Source: Hysterium pulicare CBS 123377 (taxonomy: Eukaryota > Ascomycota > Dothideomycetes > Hysteriales > Hysteriaceae). Taken from it: a stretch of DNA of 64,000 bases. Positions 23,652-35,244 of this stretch are shown in pieces. Position 1 is the first letter of the stretch. Every line of letters begins with the position of its first letter. Location of the stretch: positions 124,001-188,000 of the forward strand of contig AJFK01000305.1 in NCBI GenBank assembly GCA_000467715.1, read 5' to 3'. A model generated the notes under the pieces. The model saw only the letters and a program-made list of their open reading frames with translations, did no database searches and was not told where the DNA came from. The translations under genes were made by a program, and so were the position numbers.

Positions 23652-26600
23652 ATGTCGAAAGCTGGCAAGGACGCCAAAGATGGCCACAGACGCAGGAGCC
23701 TCTTCAACCGCACCCCACTGAGCTCGCTCACCTCTGTGCACGAGATGAGGGACGACCAGCCCTCGAACCTCTTGAAGAAGAAACGAACCAACTCGCTGTT
23801 GACCAACCTCGCGACCTCGATCCAAATCGCCGAAGATGAGCCCTTCGTCCAGAGTCCCGGGGGAGAGTCTCCCGCCTCATATTCCTCATACTCCTCATAT
23901 TCCAGACCGCACATTCCTCAGCGCGCAACTAGCACTCGCTCATCTTCCGTTTTTGGCTCCTTCAGATCCCTTCGCTCTATGGATAGCCACGATGAACCTC
24001 TCTCCTCCGCCTCGACAAACGCGCCCTCTGTGAATTGGGGATTGATGGATGAATCACTTCGCAATCGACATGTCCTGCATCATGGCGAAGTACAAACGAG
24101 CAGTTCAATGTTCAGGAAGAAGCGAGAATTCCTTGTGCTCACAGAGACGCATTTGATCCGTTTCAAGAGCCAGCAGAAAGCTGCCGAAAAATTCAACTCG
24201 TAAGACTCCGCGCGCAGAATACTCGAAGAAAAAAGCTCACCAGTTTAGCATTCCACCCCCTCTTTCGCGCATGTCCACCATTCGACACAGCCAGAGCCCT
24301 TCCACCTCGTCTTCACACGAAATACAATCAGCGCCCTCAGATGCTTCAGGGGATCTTGAACTAGGCACTCCTCTACGGCATATCGTAGCTGCATATCACT
24401 TGGATGACGGACGACCATATTTTGCAATTGAAGTCTCTTATCTTGACGATGAGACGAATCACGCCTCCTCGATGACCCTCCAGTTCGGAGATCCAGATGA
24501 GATGCACCTCTGGCTAGCCAAAATTCGAGAAGCAGCCAATCGTGTTCGCTTGGCCGATGCGAACCCACTGTCTGCTTACAATTCCCATCTTGCTGCGAGG
24601 GTGGTAGAAGCAGAGCGAGATTATGTTCCCGCAGACTATGCAATCTATAAAGTGGTGCAGCGTCCTATAGGAAAAACGGGATCACGCGCGTCGTTCGATG
24701 ATCTCTCCAAAGTAGCCTCGTCCGTCTGCTTTCTTGCTATTGGTGTGCATAAGGTACACTTGATTCCGTTGTTCAAACCGCCTTCTCAACGATCTTCTAC
24801 TCCATCTCTGTTATCACACAACACCCAAAGCTCTTACGGTATCCTTACAATTACTGAATTGCGGGTCAGCGATAACGATGATACCTTTGAGCTCACCTTC
24901 CGGTAAGCCCTTGTCGGAAACGGTTCTTTGTACGTGCTTACGATATCGCAGCATCCCGCTTCAGAAACCCAAAAAACTACACCTAGCATCTCTAGCGTCG
25001 CACGACATCGCTGTGCGGCTCCGTTATGTTGAGGAAAATATGAGACCCGAATGGGAATCTCGTCCGTACCAATTCGTTGTACCGGACGACGTAAAACATG
25101 ACATCCTCAGAAATCCGAGTCCGCACCCTATCAATGCAGATTCCTTAGATCGAACACTCATTGGCTACTGTGTCGCCTACGACGTAAAACCAGAGAACAT
25201 CCGGTAAGAAGTTACGAGTCGCAGAGGTATTACACACATCCATGGCTGACTGACATGATCAGGTATCAAGTCACTTCTCCTCCTGAAGATTATCCTAGGT
25301 TTGAACTTTTACCGCCTGCCGTGAAACGGAGGAAGGACTATACCGCGCTCGAATTACTCGCAGTCATGAGGTCCTTGCGATATAACGAGGGCTTCGGGGG
25401 TATTTCGTTCAGTAAGGTGCATCTTGATGTCCTAAATGGACTCACTGACGAATACGGAGCCGAGCACGTTTGTACTAAGACCAAACGGGGAACACTCGTT
25501 CGCATGGACGTAGAAGAACTCGGAAGATCTTGTTTACTTGTTCAGGAAATCCGAGCGCTAGCTGTAACAAGTCGGAAGCTAAGAAGATTCGATTTCTCTG
25601 GTACTATTACCAGAACACCACGAGACTCTTTGACCTCCTCCAACAAGACCAGGGACATTGGTTGTGGCATTGTCGAGGCTCTTTTCCCTCTCTGCAAATA
25701 CCAGACAACTAATGTTGACTGGATTGCTCTCAACGACATCGAGCTCGGCGAAACAGATATGGATTATCTAGTCGCCGCAGCCGTGGAACGAGCATGTCAT
25801 TTCCGGGCCCTTGAGATGAGTGGATGTGGTCTGACAGATCGGTCACTATCTCTTCTCCTCGATTCTCTAAGGCCTCAAGAAAACACGATTGAGGCCCTCG
25901 ATATCTCGTCAAATCCTTTTCGCCTCTCCCCAACTACTTTTGACTCGCAAATCAGCGTATTTGCGTACCTTACCAAGCTAAATTTAGCCCACGTCGCCAG
26001 AACTTCTGGACCCGAGCCCCTAATATCAGTAGAGACCTTCTCGGCTTGGAGGCTACAGGAACTGGTTCTCAGTGGAACATCACTGAATGCAGCTATGGTG
26101 GACTCAATTGCGAGGCAAGTAATCCTCTAATTTCCCGCGTAATCTATCTTTGATATGCTGCGAATTGGCGCTTGACCATAGCTTATTTACAACAGCTGGA
26201 TGTCTTCTCCCCCTTTGATCACTCCCACTGACATTCCTATAGTTACCTAGTAAATCACAAGCAATCGAAAGCGCTACGCGAACTCCGGCTTGACCATTGT
26301 TACCTTAATGGTAAAGACGTTGCATATTTGTTGCACTCGATGACTGAGCATCCAGGAAAGGCGCGTGATCTTCATCTTGACGTCAGCGAAAACAACATCG
26401 AACAGCACCTTGATCATCTTACGAAGGCGATAGGAAGTGGACTTGCTCCGTCAAGTCTTACTATCCGACTTATCGAATTCGAGGAAGAATCAGATTTTTG
26501 CGAAATGATCCTGGCGTTGGCCACAAATAACACCATTCAAGCATTAGACATCTCTCGCGCATCACTTCCTTGTGAAGCTTCAGCGGAGACGTGCCTAGCT

Positions 26601-27499
26601 TTGGAAAAAATGTTTGCTGAGAACAACACCCTTGAGTTCTTGGACCTCTCTGGCGAGGATTCGCGGTTGGAAACTACGAAGCTTGGTGTTGGTATTAATA
26701 AAGCACTGAGAGGGCTTCAGCGAAACAGCACCTTACGTGCCTTACATATTCAGTGTGAGTGGGAGCTTTTCTCCTTGTTCACTATGTATTGCCAAACTAA
26801 CCTATCTCAGATCAAAAACTAGGCTTACAAGGTGCTAGCACCCTTGCAGACGTTTTGAAGGTAAATACAACACTCCAAGAACTCCGTTGCGAGAATAATG
26901 GGATACCTCTTTCCGGATTTACGGACCTGGTAAATGCATTGCATCGGAATACAACATTGTTGTACCTTCCCCCTATGCAGGAGAGTCGACAGATGGCCTT
27001 GAAACAGACAGAAGATCAAGTAAAGCAGATGCGAGATGACAACTCGACGAGCAGTCAACCCAAGTCATCTTCGGTACGCGGCAAGATTGCAAACAAAGTG
27101 GGAGGAAAATCGTCGAAGGATAAGATACCATCCATGCTTTTATCAGACCAGGACATTAAAGCTGCGCTTGGCCTTGTGGACGAAAGCTGGGGACGCCAGA
27201 TGTACCGCCTACAGCAATATTTGCAAAGAAATCATAATATTGCTAATGGGATTCCCACGACGATGGAAGTTGATGAGGAGGAATTCGAAAGACCGGACAC
27301 AGCAAGCAGCATAAGCCAGGTGATTGAAAGAGTAAAACTCGACAGTACTCCGACAATGGAGAAGGAAATACACCTGGGAGACCCAGAAGAAGAGAGTGAA
27401 CCCCACACGGCGAGCCGACTGGAAAAGGAGATGGAGATGTCCTTTTCGGAGAACCGCGAGGCTTTCGAACGGCCAGTTCGACCTCGAGTTCAAACATGA
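23652..27499 (+). CDS. PH-domain plus leucine-rich-repeat protein (CARMIL-like layout)
   Basis: About 1,170 residues in six exons; introns lie near 24200-24249, 24904-24951, 25204-25262, 26116-26241 and 26752-26811. The N terminus is basic and Ser-rich with a short YSSYSSYS repeat. A PH-like domain follows, from KKREFLVLTETHLIRFKSQ through GRPYFAIEVSYLDD to DEMHLWLAKIREAANR, interrupted by a Ser/Thr insert. A helical middle part includes YTALELLAVMRSLRYNEGF. Leucine-rich repeats then run from about residue 550 to 950, with units such as FRALEMSGCGLTDRSLSLL, IEALDISSNPF, LRELRLDHCYLNGKDVAYLL and LEFLDLSGEDS. The C terminus is charged and partly coiled. PH followed by LRR recalls CARMIL-type actin capping-protein regulators, but no capping-protein-binding motif was found, so the actin role is only inferred. 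Confidence 0.8.
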
Positions 27500-28201
27500 C
27501 AGGGAGAGGGAATATGGAAACGATGGGATACACGAATGGATGATTCTCTTTGAACATTATGGCAGTGCATGGACCCTGGCAATGAATCGGTTCACGGACT
27601 CAGGGGTTTGGATAGACGGTTCGTGGGATTTGCATTTGGCTGCCTTTTTGCCTACCCTTCCATGCATCATATTGGCAAGGGGATTTTCAACTGGGATAGC
27701 GGCATTGTATTTGGAGTAATACTTCTGGGGCGTCGTTCGTCTACCGACAGCAGCAACTGTACAGGTTACCAGTTTTCTAATTTGGGTCGCTTCATGTATT
27801 TGTATTTACCGCCAGGGCGCATGGACATGCGGATATGTATTCAACTAGACCGCCAGATAAGCTCCAGAGCATCAATTTCAAAGAAGTTCAAAATCCAATT
27901 ACGAAACTCCGTTGCTTTTTGAATTGCTTTTTGAACCGCAATTCGAAAAGCAAAATACTTGAATCATCCGCACTCGGCAGTCCCTCGCATCTCAATTCGC
28001 CTCCGCCCATATAATTGGAGCCAAGGAGAAGGCTCCGATGTTGGCCACCCACCGAACCAGGAACATCATTTCAGAAACAGCCTGCCCGCCTTTGACACCA
28101 AGCCTCAGAACATTGACAGCACAGCCTCAGGACAAACAACACTTTTCGACACGGTGTCTGTCTTCCAATGCACCGCTGAAAGAAAATCGAGACTACGAAT
28201 T
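27500..28201. other. Intergenic region, no gene recognised
   Basis: Contains the 3' flank of the PH-LRR gene and the promoter and leader of the Rcf3-like gene. A short palindrome-like segment (GAATTGCTTTTTGAACCGCAAT) near 27918-27940 is the only structure noticed. The open frames here have no supporting features. Confidence 0.4.
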
Positions 28202-29023
28202 ATGCGCCACCATGGTAGCTTGTCGAACGATGAGGAGACCAACCAGGCGGCTTGGGAGGCAGCGCGCGGAGCATTGACGGGATCGGTTAAGGTACGTACG
28301 TGAGGGGTTGAGATTCTGCTATGTGTGGATCCTTGTTTCTTGGTGTATGGGGTTTGAATGAATTGTCTTTCCTTGAGTTTCTATGTGTCTATTTTACTGT
28401 CTCGCAGTCCTTTGATCTTCTTCCTATTTGTTCGATTCGCGTGCGTCATTTCCGCTTTTGGCGAGCTTTCTGGGGTTTTGGGTGCGAGTCGTTACGGGCC
28501 ATGCATTTTTGGACCATTTCTTCGACCGGTATTGTGATTGATGTGATTTATGGTTGCTAATGATGTTGCGTTTGACAGTGGGGCCTTCTCGCTGGCATAG
28601 CTGGTGCTGCGGCATATGCATTCAGCCCTGTTTATCGGGGGCTTACTTTTCAATTCAAGGTGTAAGTACTTTCCTTTCTAAACACCTCGTTTTCCTATCT
28701 GCTATATGATCTATTCCGCCTTCTCCTAGCATGTTTATTTGTGCAAAATACCAGCGTTTCGTCACCCTCTACCTTCTCCATTATCTGCACCAGCACGCTC
28801 GGCCTTACTAACTCACTTTAGCTATCTTCAAATGTCCGGCATGATCATGGGCGGCATGATAGAAGCCGATAGTCGCATGCGGCTATATGAGACTCGTATA
28901 AGACATCATAAGAGAATGGCCAGAGACATGGAGGTATGGAGGAGGTTCGAGGAGGATTTTGAAAGTAGAGGGACGCCGGGAGTGGGCGGAGAGGGAAATG
29001 TCAAGGGGAGGGAAATCAACTAG
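28202..29023 (+). CDS. RCF3: Rcf3-like mitochondrial inner-membrane protein
   Basis: Three exons join cleanly: 28202-28291, 28579-28661 and 28822-29023, giving about 125 residues. The first intron (28292-28578) is unusually long for this window. The protein starts with a short soluble part, then a hydrophobic segment WGLLAGIAGAAAYAFSPVY, then RGLTFQFKVYLQMSGMIMGG with a second hydrophobic stretch, and a charged tail of the type EADSRMRLYETRIRHHKRM. The order Ser-x-x-Tyr-Arg, Gln-Phe-Lys-Val, a Gly/Met-rich segment and Ala-Asp-x-x-Leu/Met-x-x-Tyr/Phe-Glu follows yeast Rcf3 (respiratory supercomplex factor 3), a small protein that tunes cytochrome oxidase. The match was made from memory of the yeast protein, so orthology is probable rather than shown. 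Confidence 0.62.
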
Positions 29024-29436
29024 AACTTGAAAACACTCGAACTCGCACCATACCAACGTGGTTCTGGAATGATCATAGAGGGCTGGAATCATATAAATTG
29101 TGTTGGCGTTTAGAGGTGATGCTAGTGGTTGATGAGAGAGGGTGAATTTGTACTCTAGCATTTGATGCACTTCGATATATGTTTTAAGAATGCAAAATGA
29201 TATTCACGGCCTCGAATTATTCAACAGCTCATTCACCAAGAACTTGGGACGTGTTAATAATGAAGTCGCTGTACTAGACCCAGTTAGCCAATCAGATACA
29301 TGCACGGACAAACGTCATGCCGATTGCCGAAAACTGTGCCACCTTTTTGAGGTTTCGTGGCATTTCCATGAGGAACCTCCAGGCTGCTCTCTGCAATCCC
29401 AACCTATTTCCACCCTCCTCCCTCCGTACAATCAAC
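29024..29436. other. Short intergenic region between the Rcf3-like gene and Der1
   Basis: About 410 bases between two plus-strand genes, presumably a terminator followed by the Der1 promoter and leader. An open frame enters from upstream (from 29190) and runs through the Der1 start in a different reading, but has no coding features of its own. Confidence 0.4.
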
Positions 29437-30719
29437 ATGGACATTTTCTGGACACTTCCACCCGTTACGAGGTATGCATCCCAAATATCAATGCCTACAA
29501 AGGCTACCTATTCTGGTCAGGCAGATCTCTGATGCTGATTTACAGAACCATTACAGCAATCACCGTTGTGACGTCCGCTTTGGGCTATGGAGGCATCATT
29601 TCGCTGATGCGGTTGGTGTTCTATCAAAAAGTCATCTTCAGACTCAAACCGTACCCTGAAATATGGCGTTTCATTACTGCATTCTTCATAACGAAACCGA
29701 AATTATCCATTGTTCTGGATCCCTACTTCTGTATGGCGAATATCTGTTGGTGGAATAGCACAGCTGCTGACAAAAGGCAGTATACCAGTACGGGAGCTCC
29801 CTAGAGACAGAATCTCCTCGCTTTAGCCTGCCTGGAGAGTTCTTCACCTATGTCATATTCGTAGGCTTGTTCATTGTGGTATGTCATCCTTCCTACCAAC
29901 CCTCCCAACTCCCATTGCCCCATATACCACCTTCACACTTTGTTCTCCAATACAGCACCTCGACCATCTGCCCGCCCAGTTTTTCTAGCTGAAGCGGTTC
30001 CTGAAATCGAGGAAGATTACCCTTGCAGCACACACGGGCCCGTCATTCGCATAATCCAAAAGGGTCTGTGTGCGGTGTGAGCGTGGTGGGACAGTCATTT
30101 GAGAAAGCTCAACGGACCCCGAGTTCCGTTGCGGCGGTGTTGGCTCCCTACATACCCCTCTGTTTCCGATCATTCTGTTCTTCATCAGCTATTCCACATC
30201 CTTCCGTGACTATGAGGAATTGTATGTCGCTGATTGTGCTGACGAACACTGAAGGCTACAGCAGGATTCTTCCTTCAATCCTTCACCTTTCTCCAACCCC
30301 TCATCCTCGCCTTCGCCTATACCTACGCCCAAGACAACCCCACGCGCCAGGTGTCCTTCTTCATCATCACCTTCTCCGCAAAATGGCTCCCCTACAGCAT
30401 GCTGTTCCTCACCTTCATCATGGACGGTCCCGAAGCTGCAGCAACCCAGCTTTGCGGGTTGATCGCCGCCCATGCATACGACTTCCTCACCCGCATCTGG
30501 CCGACGTTTGGAGGTGGTACGAATTATATTGTGACACCAGTATTTGTGAAGAGGTGGTTCGGAGCGAATTCGGTGGCTCCCAGAGATAGGGGCTATGGAA
30601 CAGCTATTCCAGCACAGAATAGGAATGCGGTGCCTGAGGCTAGGGCAAGTGGGAGGAGCTTTGGGTTCGGTGGGACTTGGGATGGGAGAGGACCTGGAAG
30701 GAGGCTGGGTAATGAGTAG
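29437..30719 (+). CDS. DER1: Der1/derlin-family ER membrane protein
   Basis: Derlins are rhomboid-like proteins without protease activity that help move misfolded proteins out of the ER. Four exons are supported by phase: 29437-29471, 29546-29730, 29781-29878 and 30255-30719, about 260 residues. The start MDIFWTLPPVTR is typical for the family. Next come a first membrane helix (TAITVVTSALGYGGIISLM) and KPYPEIWRFITAFF, the conserved amphipathic turn, then YQYGSSLETESPRFS and several membrane helices. The signature LTRIWPTFGGGTNYIVTPVF sits near the C terminus. The last intron is about 376 bases; an acceptor at 30254 keeps the frame and gives ATAGFFLQSF, matching the expected helix. The tail is Gly/Arg-rich. 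Confidence 0.88.
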
Positions 30720-30999
30720 GTTTCACTATCTCCAGCACTTGGGGTATGGGGACGAGCGGGTGGCATTTGAATGGCGAATAGGCATAGCATATTTACGTAG
30801 ATACGTTCTCGGTGTTAAGAGTGCTTCAAGAAACTCAATAAAATTTATCATTTGACTCTATCGTCTTCTATGTCTACAACATGATACAAATATACCTCCA
30901 ACCAAACGACTTATCTCGCACGGTCCTTTTCTTCACATCACTCCTGTTTCACACCATCTTCTTTAAACCACCCAGAGGCATATTCCCACCCAATCTAGC

Positions 31000-31387
31000 C
31001 TAAGTAGTCGGCTTCCTAGGCCCATCAACAGCCTTCTCTACCGTACCCGCAATTCCCGTCTGATTGGCATCAAACTGACTACCAATGACTCCGCCTTTGG
31101 AGAAGGGACCCCCGAGGGACTCGGCAGCGCTGCCTAGGGGACCGCCTGCTTCGGCTGTGAAGATATCATGATTAGCAAATTGAATGTGGATGGGAAATTC
31201 AAGGAAGGTTGTAATTAGCGGGAAGGGTATGTCCAATCATTGAAGGAATGATAGATGTGGTAAACGTACGTTGGAATTGCTTTCCAATAGCACCCGCTGA
31301 GGACAGGATGGATGGGTTTCCTGGGTTCGTGGCTTTGTTCTCGCCTGCCTTTGCGGCTCCGCCTTGGATGTCTTGGGTCAATGTCAT
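31000..31387 (-). CDS. Small glycine-rich conserved hypothetical protein
   Basis: Two exons join in phase: the first starts at ATG 31387 and ends in GAIGKQFQ (donor GTACGTTT); the second begins with PEAGGPLGSAAESLGGPFSK and ends VDGPRKPTT at 31000. Length is about 88 residues. There is no signal peptide or membrane helix. The repeated pattern Gly-x-Ile-Gly-x-Gln-Phe occurs twice (AIGKQF and VIGSQF), suggesting an internal duplication. Similar small Gly/Ala-rich proteins seem widespread in filamentous ascomycetes, but I know of no function. It sits tail to tail with Der1, about 280 bases apart. Confidence 0.6.
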
Positions 31388-31970
31388 GTTTGCCTTGGTT
31401 GAGAGAAGATGGTGTGGTTTTTGGTTGCGGTTGGTTTGATTATTCTGGCTGTGGAGTGTTGTAGTAGCTAAGAGAATTAAGTAGGTGAGGGTTATTATAG
31501 CATTAGGTAGTTTAGTTACTATGAGCGTGGTGCTCGTAATGTGGTACTGTTGATGTCGTGATGTCAGTGATGTCATCATGAATCGCCAGCTCTAGACATG
31601 ATGACTACTCCAACTCCATAGCCTAGACCTTAAGAAAGAACGTCAAGGTAAGGTTAGGTTATGGCGTATTTAAGTGCGTGGAATGATATGTGGATACTGA
31701 GGGTGTCACATTGGTTGATAGAGGACCCGGAAAGTCGTCATCGAGCAGACGATATGGCTCGGCCAAACAATCGAGCCGTAACATGTCACTTTATGCGATG
31801 CGGCAAAGTATGTAAATTCATAGTTGGTAGGTAGAGATCTGGGTATTGACTATCCATAGTCTTCTTTCTTTCTATTGGCTGTAATGGTGATGTTACAGAT
31901 GCGATGCTAGGGTTAACAATATAGGACCAAAGTTTCAGCTGCATTCTAACGAGACTAGTCGCTGTGCTTC
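31388..31970. other. Intergenic region, no gene recognised
   Basis: About 580 bases upstream of the small glycine-rich gene and downstream of RPA49. The minus strand is open for some codons upstream of the small gene, but a longer N terminus there would be low-complexity Thr/Ile/Leu sequence, so I did not extend the gene. Confidence 0.4.
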
Positions 31971-33812
31971 CTATCGCCTCGGCCCGAAGAACGCTCTTGT
32001 CTGCGGGAAGACGAGTGGCAGTTTGAGCTTTGCGATAGAATGATTGATCGCTTCTGCCTTCGTTATTCCGATCTTAGCTCTCTCGTTGTCCGTAGGTACA
32101 GTGATCCGGCAGCCAATTTCTTGGAAATACTGCTTGATGCTAGGAGACAATTAGTGAACCGATTCATGTGAATGCTAATTGATTGAAGTCATACAGTTTG
32201 TTGTTTAGGCGCAGATCCTCTCGAAGGTCATACATGTCGACTACAAAGTCATCGATAATGAGAGCGGCAGCCGCAATGTGCGCAATCAGATTATCGACTT
32301 GCCATCTTGTCAACTCGTTCCTGAATAGGTCAGCATCGCACTTCTAACGCAAGCAAAAAGGGCACAATATTCTAGACCTACTTATCGGCAAACCTTCTCT
32401 TCAATTCATCCAACATAAACGCGGGAATACTTGTGTTCTGGAGGATTTTCTCCTTAAGCTGGAGCTTCTGAGGCCCTCGTCCACCGGATCTGAGTTGAGA
32501 GTGGAACTCGAGGAGTAGCAAGAGGTACCGCAACACCTTCAATTTTCTGATGTCTCCGCTCTTCGCAATTACGCGAAGCCTGCTAGCCACGAAACGACTG
32601 TATACTTGGACATCTCTGCCCTCTTCTGTGGCATCCACCCAGTTTTTCACCTCAAGGGCAGCCATTATATCCTTTCCGACAATGACATCGACGGGATAGA
32701 CATCCGCTGGGGTTTCCGCATTGAGGTTCGCCTTCGGTCGTGGCTTCGCCTCATCTGTTGAAGCTTGGTGGTCTTTTTGCGAAGGCATGTCCTGCGTATT
32801 TTGTGCCATGTTTCTAAGGATGGCGGTCGCAATTGGATCATCGCCCACCAAAGTCCCCGAGGCATCGGAGGCCTTATCTCTTATTATAGCATTTGAAGTT
32901 TGATCAGCAATGGCCTTCTTCGACTTCTTGGTGCCAAATTCCATTCCCAAAGCTTGCCGACTAGCAGTCATCTTTGACACAAATCAGTTATTATAAGCCC
33001 AAAAGAAGCAGAATTCACTACTGACCGTGCGCTGTCGCATTGTTCGCTCGCGTTCGTCTCTTAACTCCTCAATATCACTCCGCAATGTAGTACGGACTGT
33101 CATTGGGCGCACCTCGGTGATCTCCAAGTCACCAGTAGATGGATCCCGGATGGCAATATAATGTTTCCGCAGATGGCTGATCCCTCCACCGTACGCTTCT
33201 GTTGCAGTGTAATCGACTCTGGGGTGCTCGGAGGAATGAAGGAGAAGTTCATACGGCTTTTTAACATCACGGCGAGCATTATTTTTGAGTTTCCGGTACG
33301 CTTGGAATTCGATATTGGAAGGTAGGTTGAGTCCTGGAGTGTATGCTTTAAGATGTTAGCAGGTATTCAGAAAAAGGAAAAACGCATAGCCCATGACTGT
33401 GCTTTTGAGGAGAGAGTGATGGTGCTGCCATACCTAGCACGGGAGGGAGTGCATCGTCATCCCCCTCAATCCAATTGAGCTTCGTGATAGAGTTTTGGCT
33501 TAGCAGGGGAATGGCGGGGGCTTTTTTGGATGATTTCGGTGGAGTGTCTGGAGCTTCGGCATTTGCTGGTTTGGAAGGAGTGTCTCGAGTTCTGACTTTA
33601 GATGGTTTTGGTGGAGTATTTGGAGGAGCTTCGTTTTTGACTTGGTTGGGTGGACGGACGCGAGTGTTATTGGCCTTGCAGGGAATAGCGGGCGTATTTG
33701 GAGGAGAGACTCTGGATGAGATGGGTGGTGGAATAGGAGTAGAGGCTTTCTTTTTCGGAGGGCCGCCGCCTTCCTCGCCATCCCTCTTCCTCTTCTTCTT
33801 CTTGTGGTCCAT
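31971..33812 (-). CDS. RPA49: RNA polymerase I subunit RPA49
   Basis: RPA49 forms a heterodimer with RPA34 on RNA polymerase I and supports initiation and elongation of rRNA transcription in the nucleolus. The N terminus (MDHKKKKRKRDGEEGG) is basic and nucleolar-like, followed by a Pro/Thr/Lys-rich stretch rich in PP and KxxP motifs. The conserved N-terminal domain includes EFQAYRKLKNNARRDVKKPY and TEAYGGGISHLRKHYIAI, then TGDLEITEVRPMTVRTTLR. The tandem winged-helix part includes VIVGKDIMAALEVKNWVDA and VYSRFVASRLRVIAKS. A final exon encodes NELTRWQVDNLIAHIAAAAL and YFQEIGCRITVPT and ends FFGPRR at 31971. About four introns are present. Lacking an alignment, exon edges in the middle are approximate. 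The gene is divergent from the lipid-droplet gene at 34214. Confidence 0.85.
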
Positions 33813-34213
33813 GTTCTCAGACGGTGGGCGAGAAGCAAAAAGGTAGCGGAGATATTCCATGGCCAATTGTGGGTGAATGGCTAAGTGCTGAGCTAAGTTT
33901 TTCGGTGGGTCGAAATCTTGGCACAAGCATTGGCCGCTAGTTGCCGACACTGCACGCACGCGTCTAATTGCCGCGCGGTACCACATGACGTCGAGCTTGG
34001 CATTCACGCGTCACGCTAAATCTTGTTTCTGCAGGTGCAGCCACAGGTGGAAGTCTTTCCGAGCGAATCATGCGAGGATCCACCCGTATAGATATCTTCT
34101 TCGCGTTCCCGCTGCCAAAGACAGTTTTCTTCGCACTTGCATCATCACTACGATTCTTGCAATAGCAGCATTCATTCTTGAGATCCCCTTCGCTTTCTTC
34201 ATCATCCCACATT
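33813..34213. promoter_or_regulatory. Divergent promoter between RPA49 and the LDAF1-like gene
   Basis: Only 401 bases separate the two start codons, which face away from each other, so both promoters share this stretch. No TATA box or named binding site was recognised. An open frame that extends RPA49 upstream (from ATG 33860 or 34007) was not used because the RPA49 family usually begins at the basic Lys-rich segment. Confidence 0.4.
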
Positions 34214-35244
34214 ATGTCTGGGATTCTCAGCGGCGTCCAGGGTGCTCTCGGCAGTCTGGGAGGCAGCATAATGGGCATGATCAACCAAATATTTCCCCCC
34301 GAAAAACGATCAGAGGTTATGGCGAAGCTGCAAGCATTTGCAATGAACAATCCTAAACTCGCCGTACGTATTCGCCAGAAGCCAAACCTCGATATCGAAA
34401 AGACCCAGTTAACAATTCTCAGGCCTTTCTCGTCACCAATATCGCCCTAACAGGCTTCCCCATCTTTACGTTCATCGTCTTCACTATATTCGTCATTATT
34501 TTCGCCCTCATCGCAGCCCTTCTGGTGGGTGTCCTGACAGCCGTTGTCTTCATCGTTTGTACGTAAGGTCCTGGTACAAAGTACTTGTCCCCGTCTTTGT
34601 ACTTTTGCTTTATATGTTCACTATTCACTACTCAAACCCCACACAAGTGGTATCTGAATATGGGAACACTATGAGCAGAAGCATTAAGCGGGTTCTGGCA
34701 GTACCAAAACCCCTGTTTGAAGTTCATGCTAATTGTATTCCCACCTTTAGTTATGGTGGGACTAGCGCTTCTCGTTGTCTTGCCTACCGTCTTCATGACC
34801 ACTATGGCTGCGACGTTCGTGTTCCTATGGGGTCTAGGCGGCTACTATCTTCTAAAATGGTTCAATAAGGGAGCGTCCCCGGCCGACCCTGGGAGCGCAA
34901 TCGGTGATAAGCTGAACTCGTTGACTGGGGGACGCATGACCTCTTTGATAGACGGAATCAGAAACAAGGGCATGAGTGGCATCCCGATACAGGATGGAAA
35001 ACCACATGTCCCGCATCAGGATGCGAAGCCGCAAACCAACGGCACGAAATCCGAGAAGCCCAAATCAGAGGAGAAGGCTGCGAATCACAGCGACTCTGAT
35101 GCCACGAAATCTGCTGGCGAGCCGAAAGATCATGCGACGAAGTCTGCAAATGGCGGGCCCAAGAAACTAAACCAAACAGCTGGCGGGGCCACGAATGCTG
35201 GAGGTAGTGCAAAGGGCACGGCTAGTGGAGCTGGTGAAGCCTAG
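34214..35244 (+). CDS. Promethin/LDAF1-like lipid-droplet assembly protein (Ldo16-type)
   Basis: Three exons in phase: 34214-34363, 34423-34558 and 34751-35244, about 260 residues. A short N-terminal part (IMGMINQIFPPEKRSEVMAK) leads into a nearly continuous hydrophobic block: AFLVTNIALTGFPIFTFIVF, IFALIAALLVGVLTAVVFIV, VGLALLVVLPTVFMTTMAAT and FVFLWGLGGYYLLKWFN. This is the layout of promethin-domain proteins: human LDAF1 and yeast Ldo16/Ldo45 work with seipin at ER sites where lipid droplets form. The C terminus is soluble and Lys/Ser/Gly/Ala-rich with imperfect ATKSA-type repeats. Identification rests on the helix arrangement and PIFTFIVFT-like sequence; a generic multi-helix ER protein is the alternative. 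Confidence 0.65.

Noticed and set aside
29190-29436. N-terminal extension of Der1 from an upstream ATG
   Set aside because: Der1 proteins begin at the short MDIFW-type start, which lies at 29437 in another frame with a clear splice donor after 35 bases.
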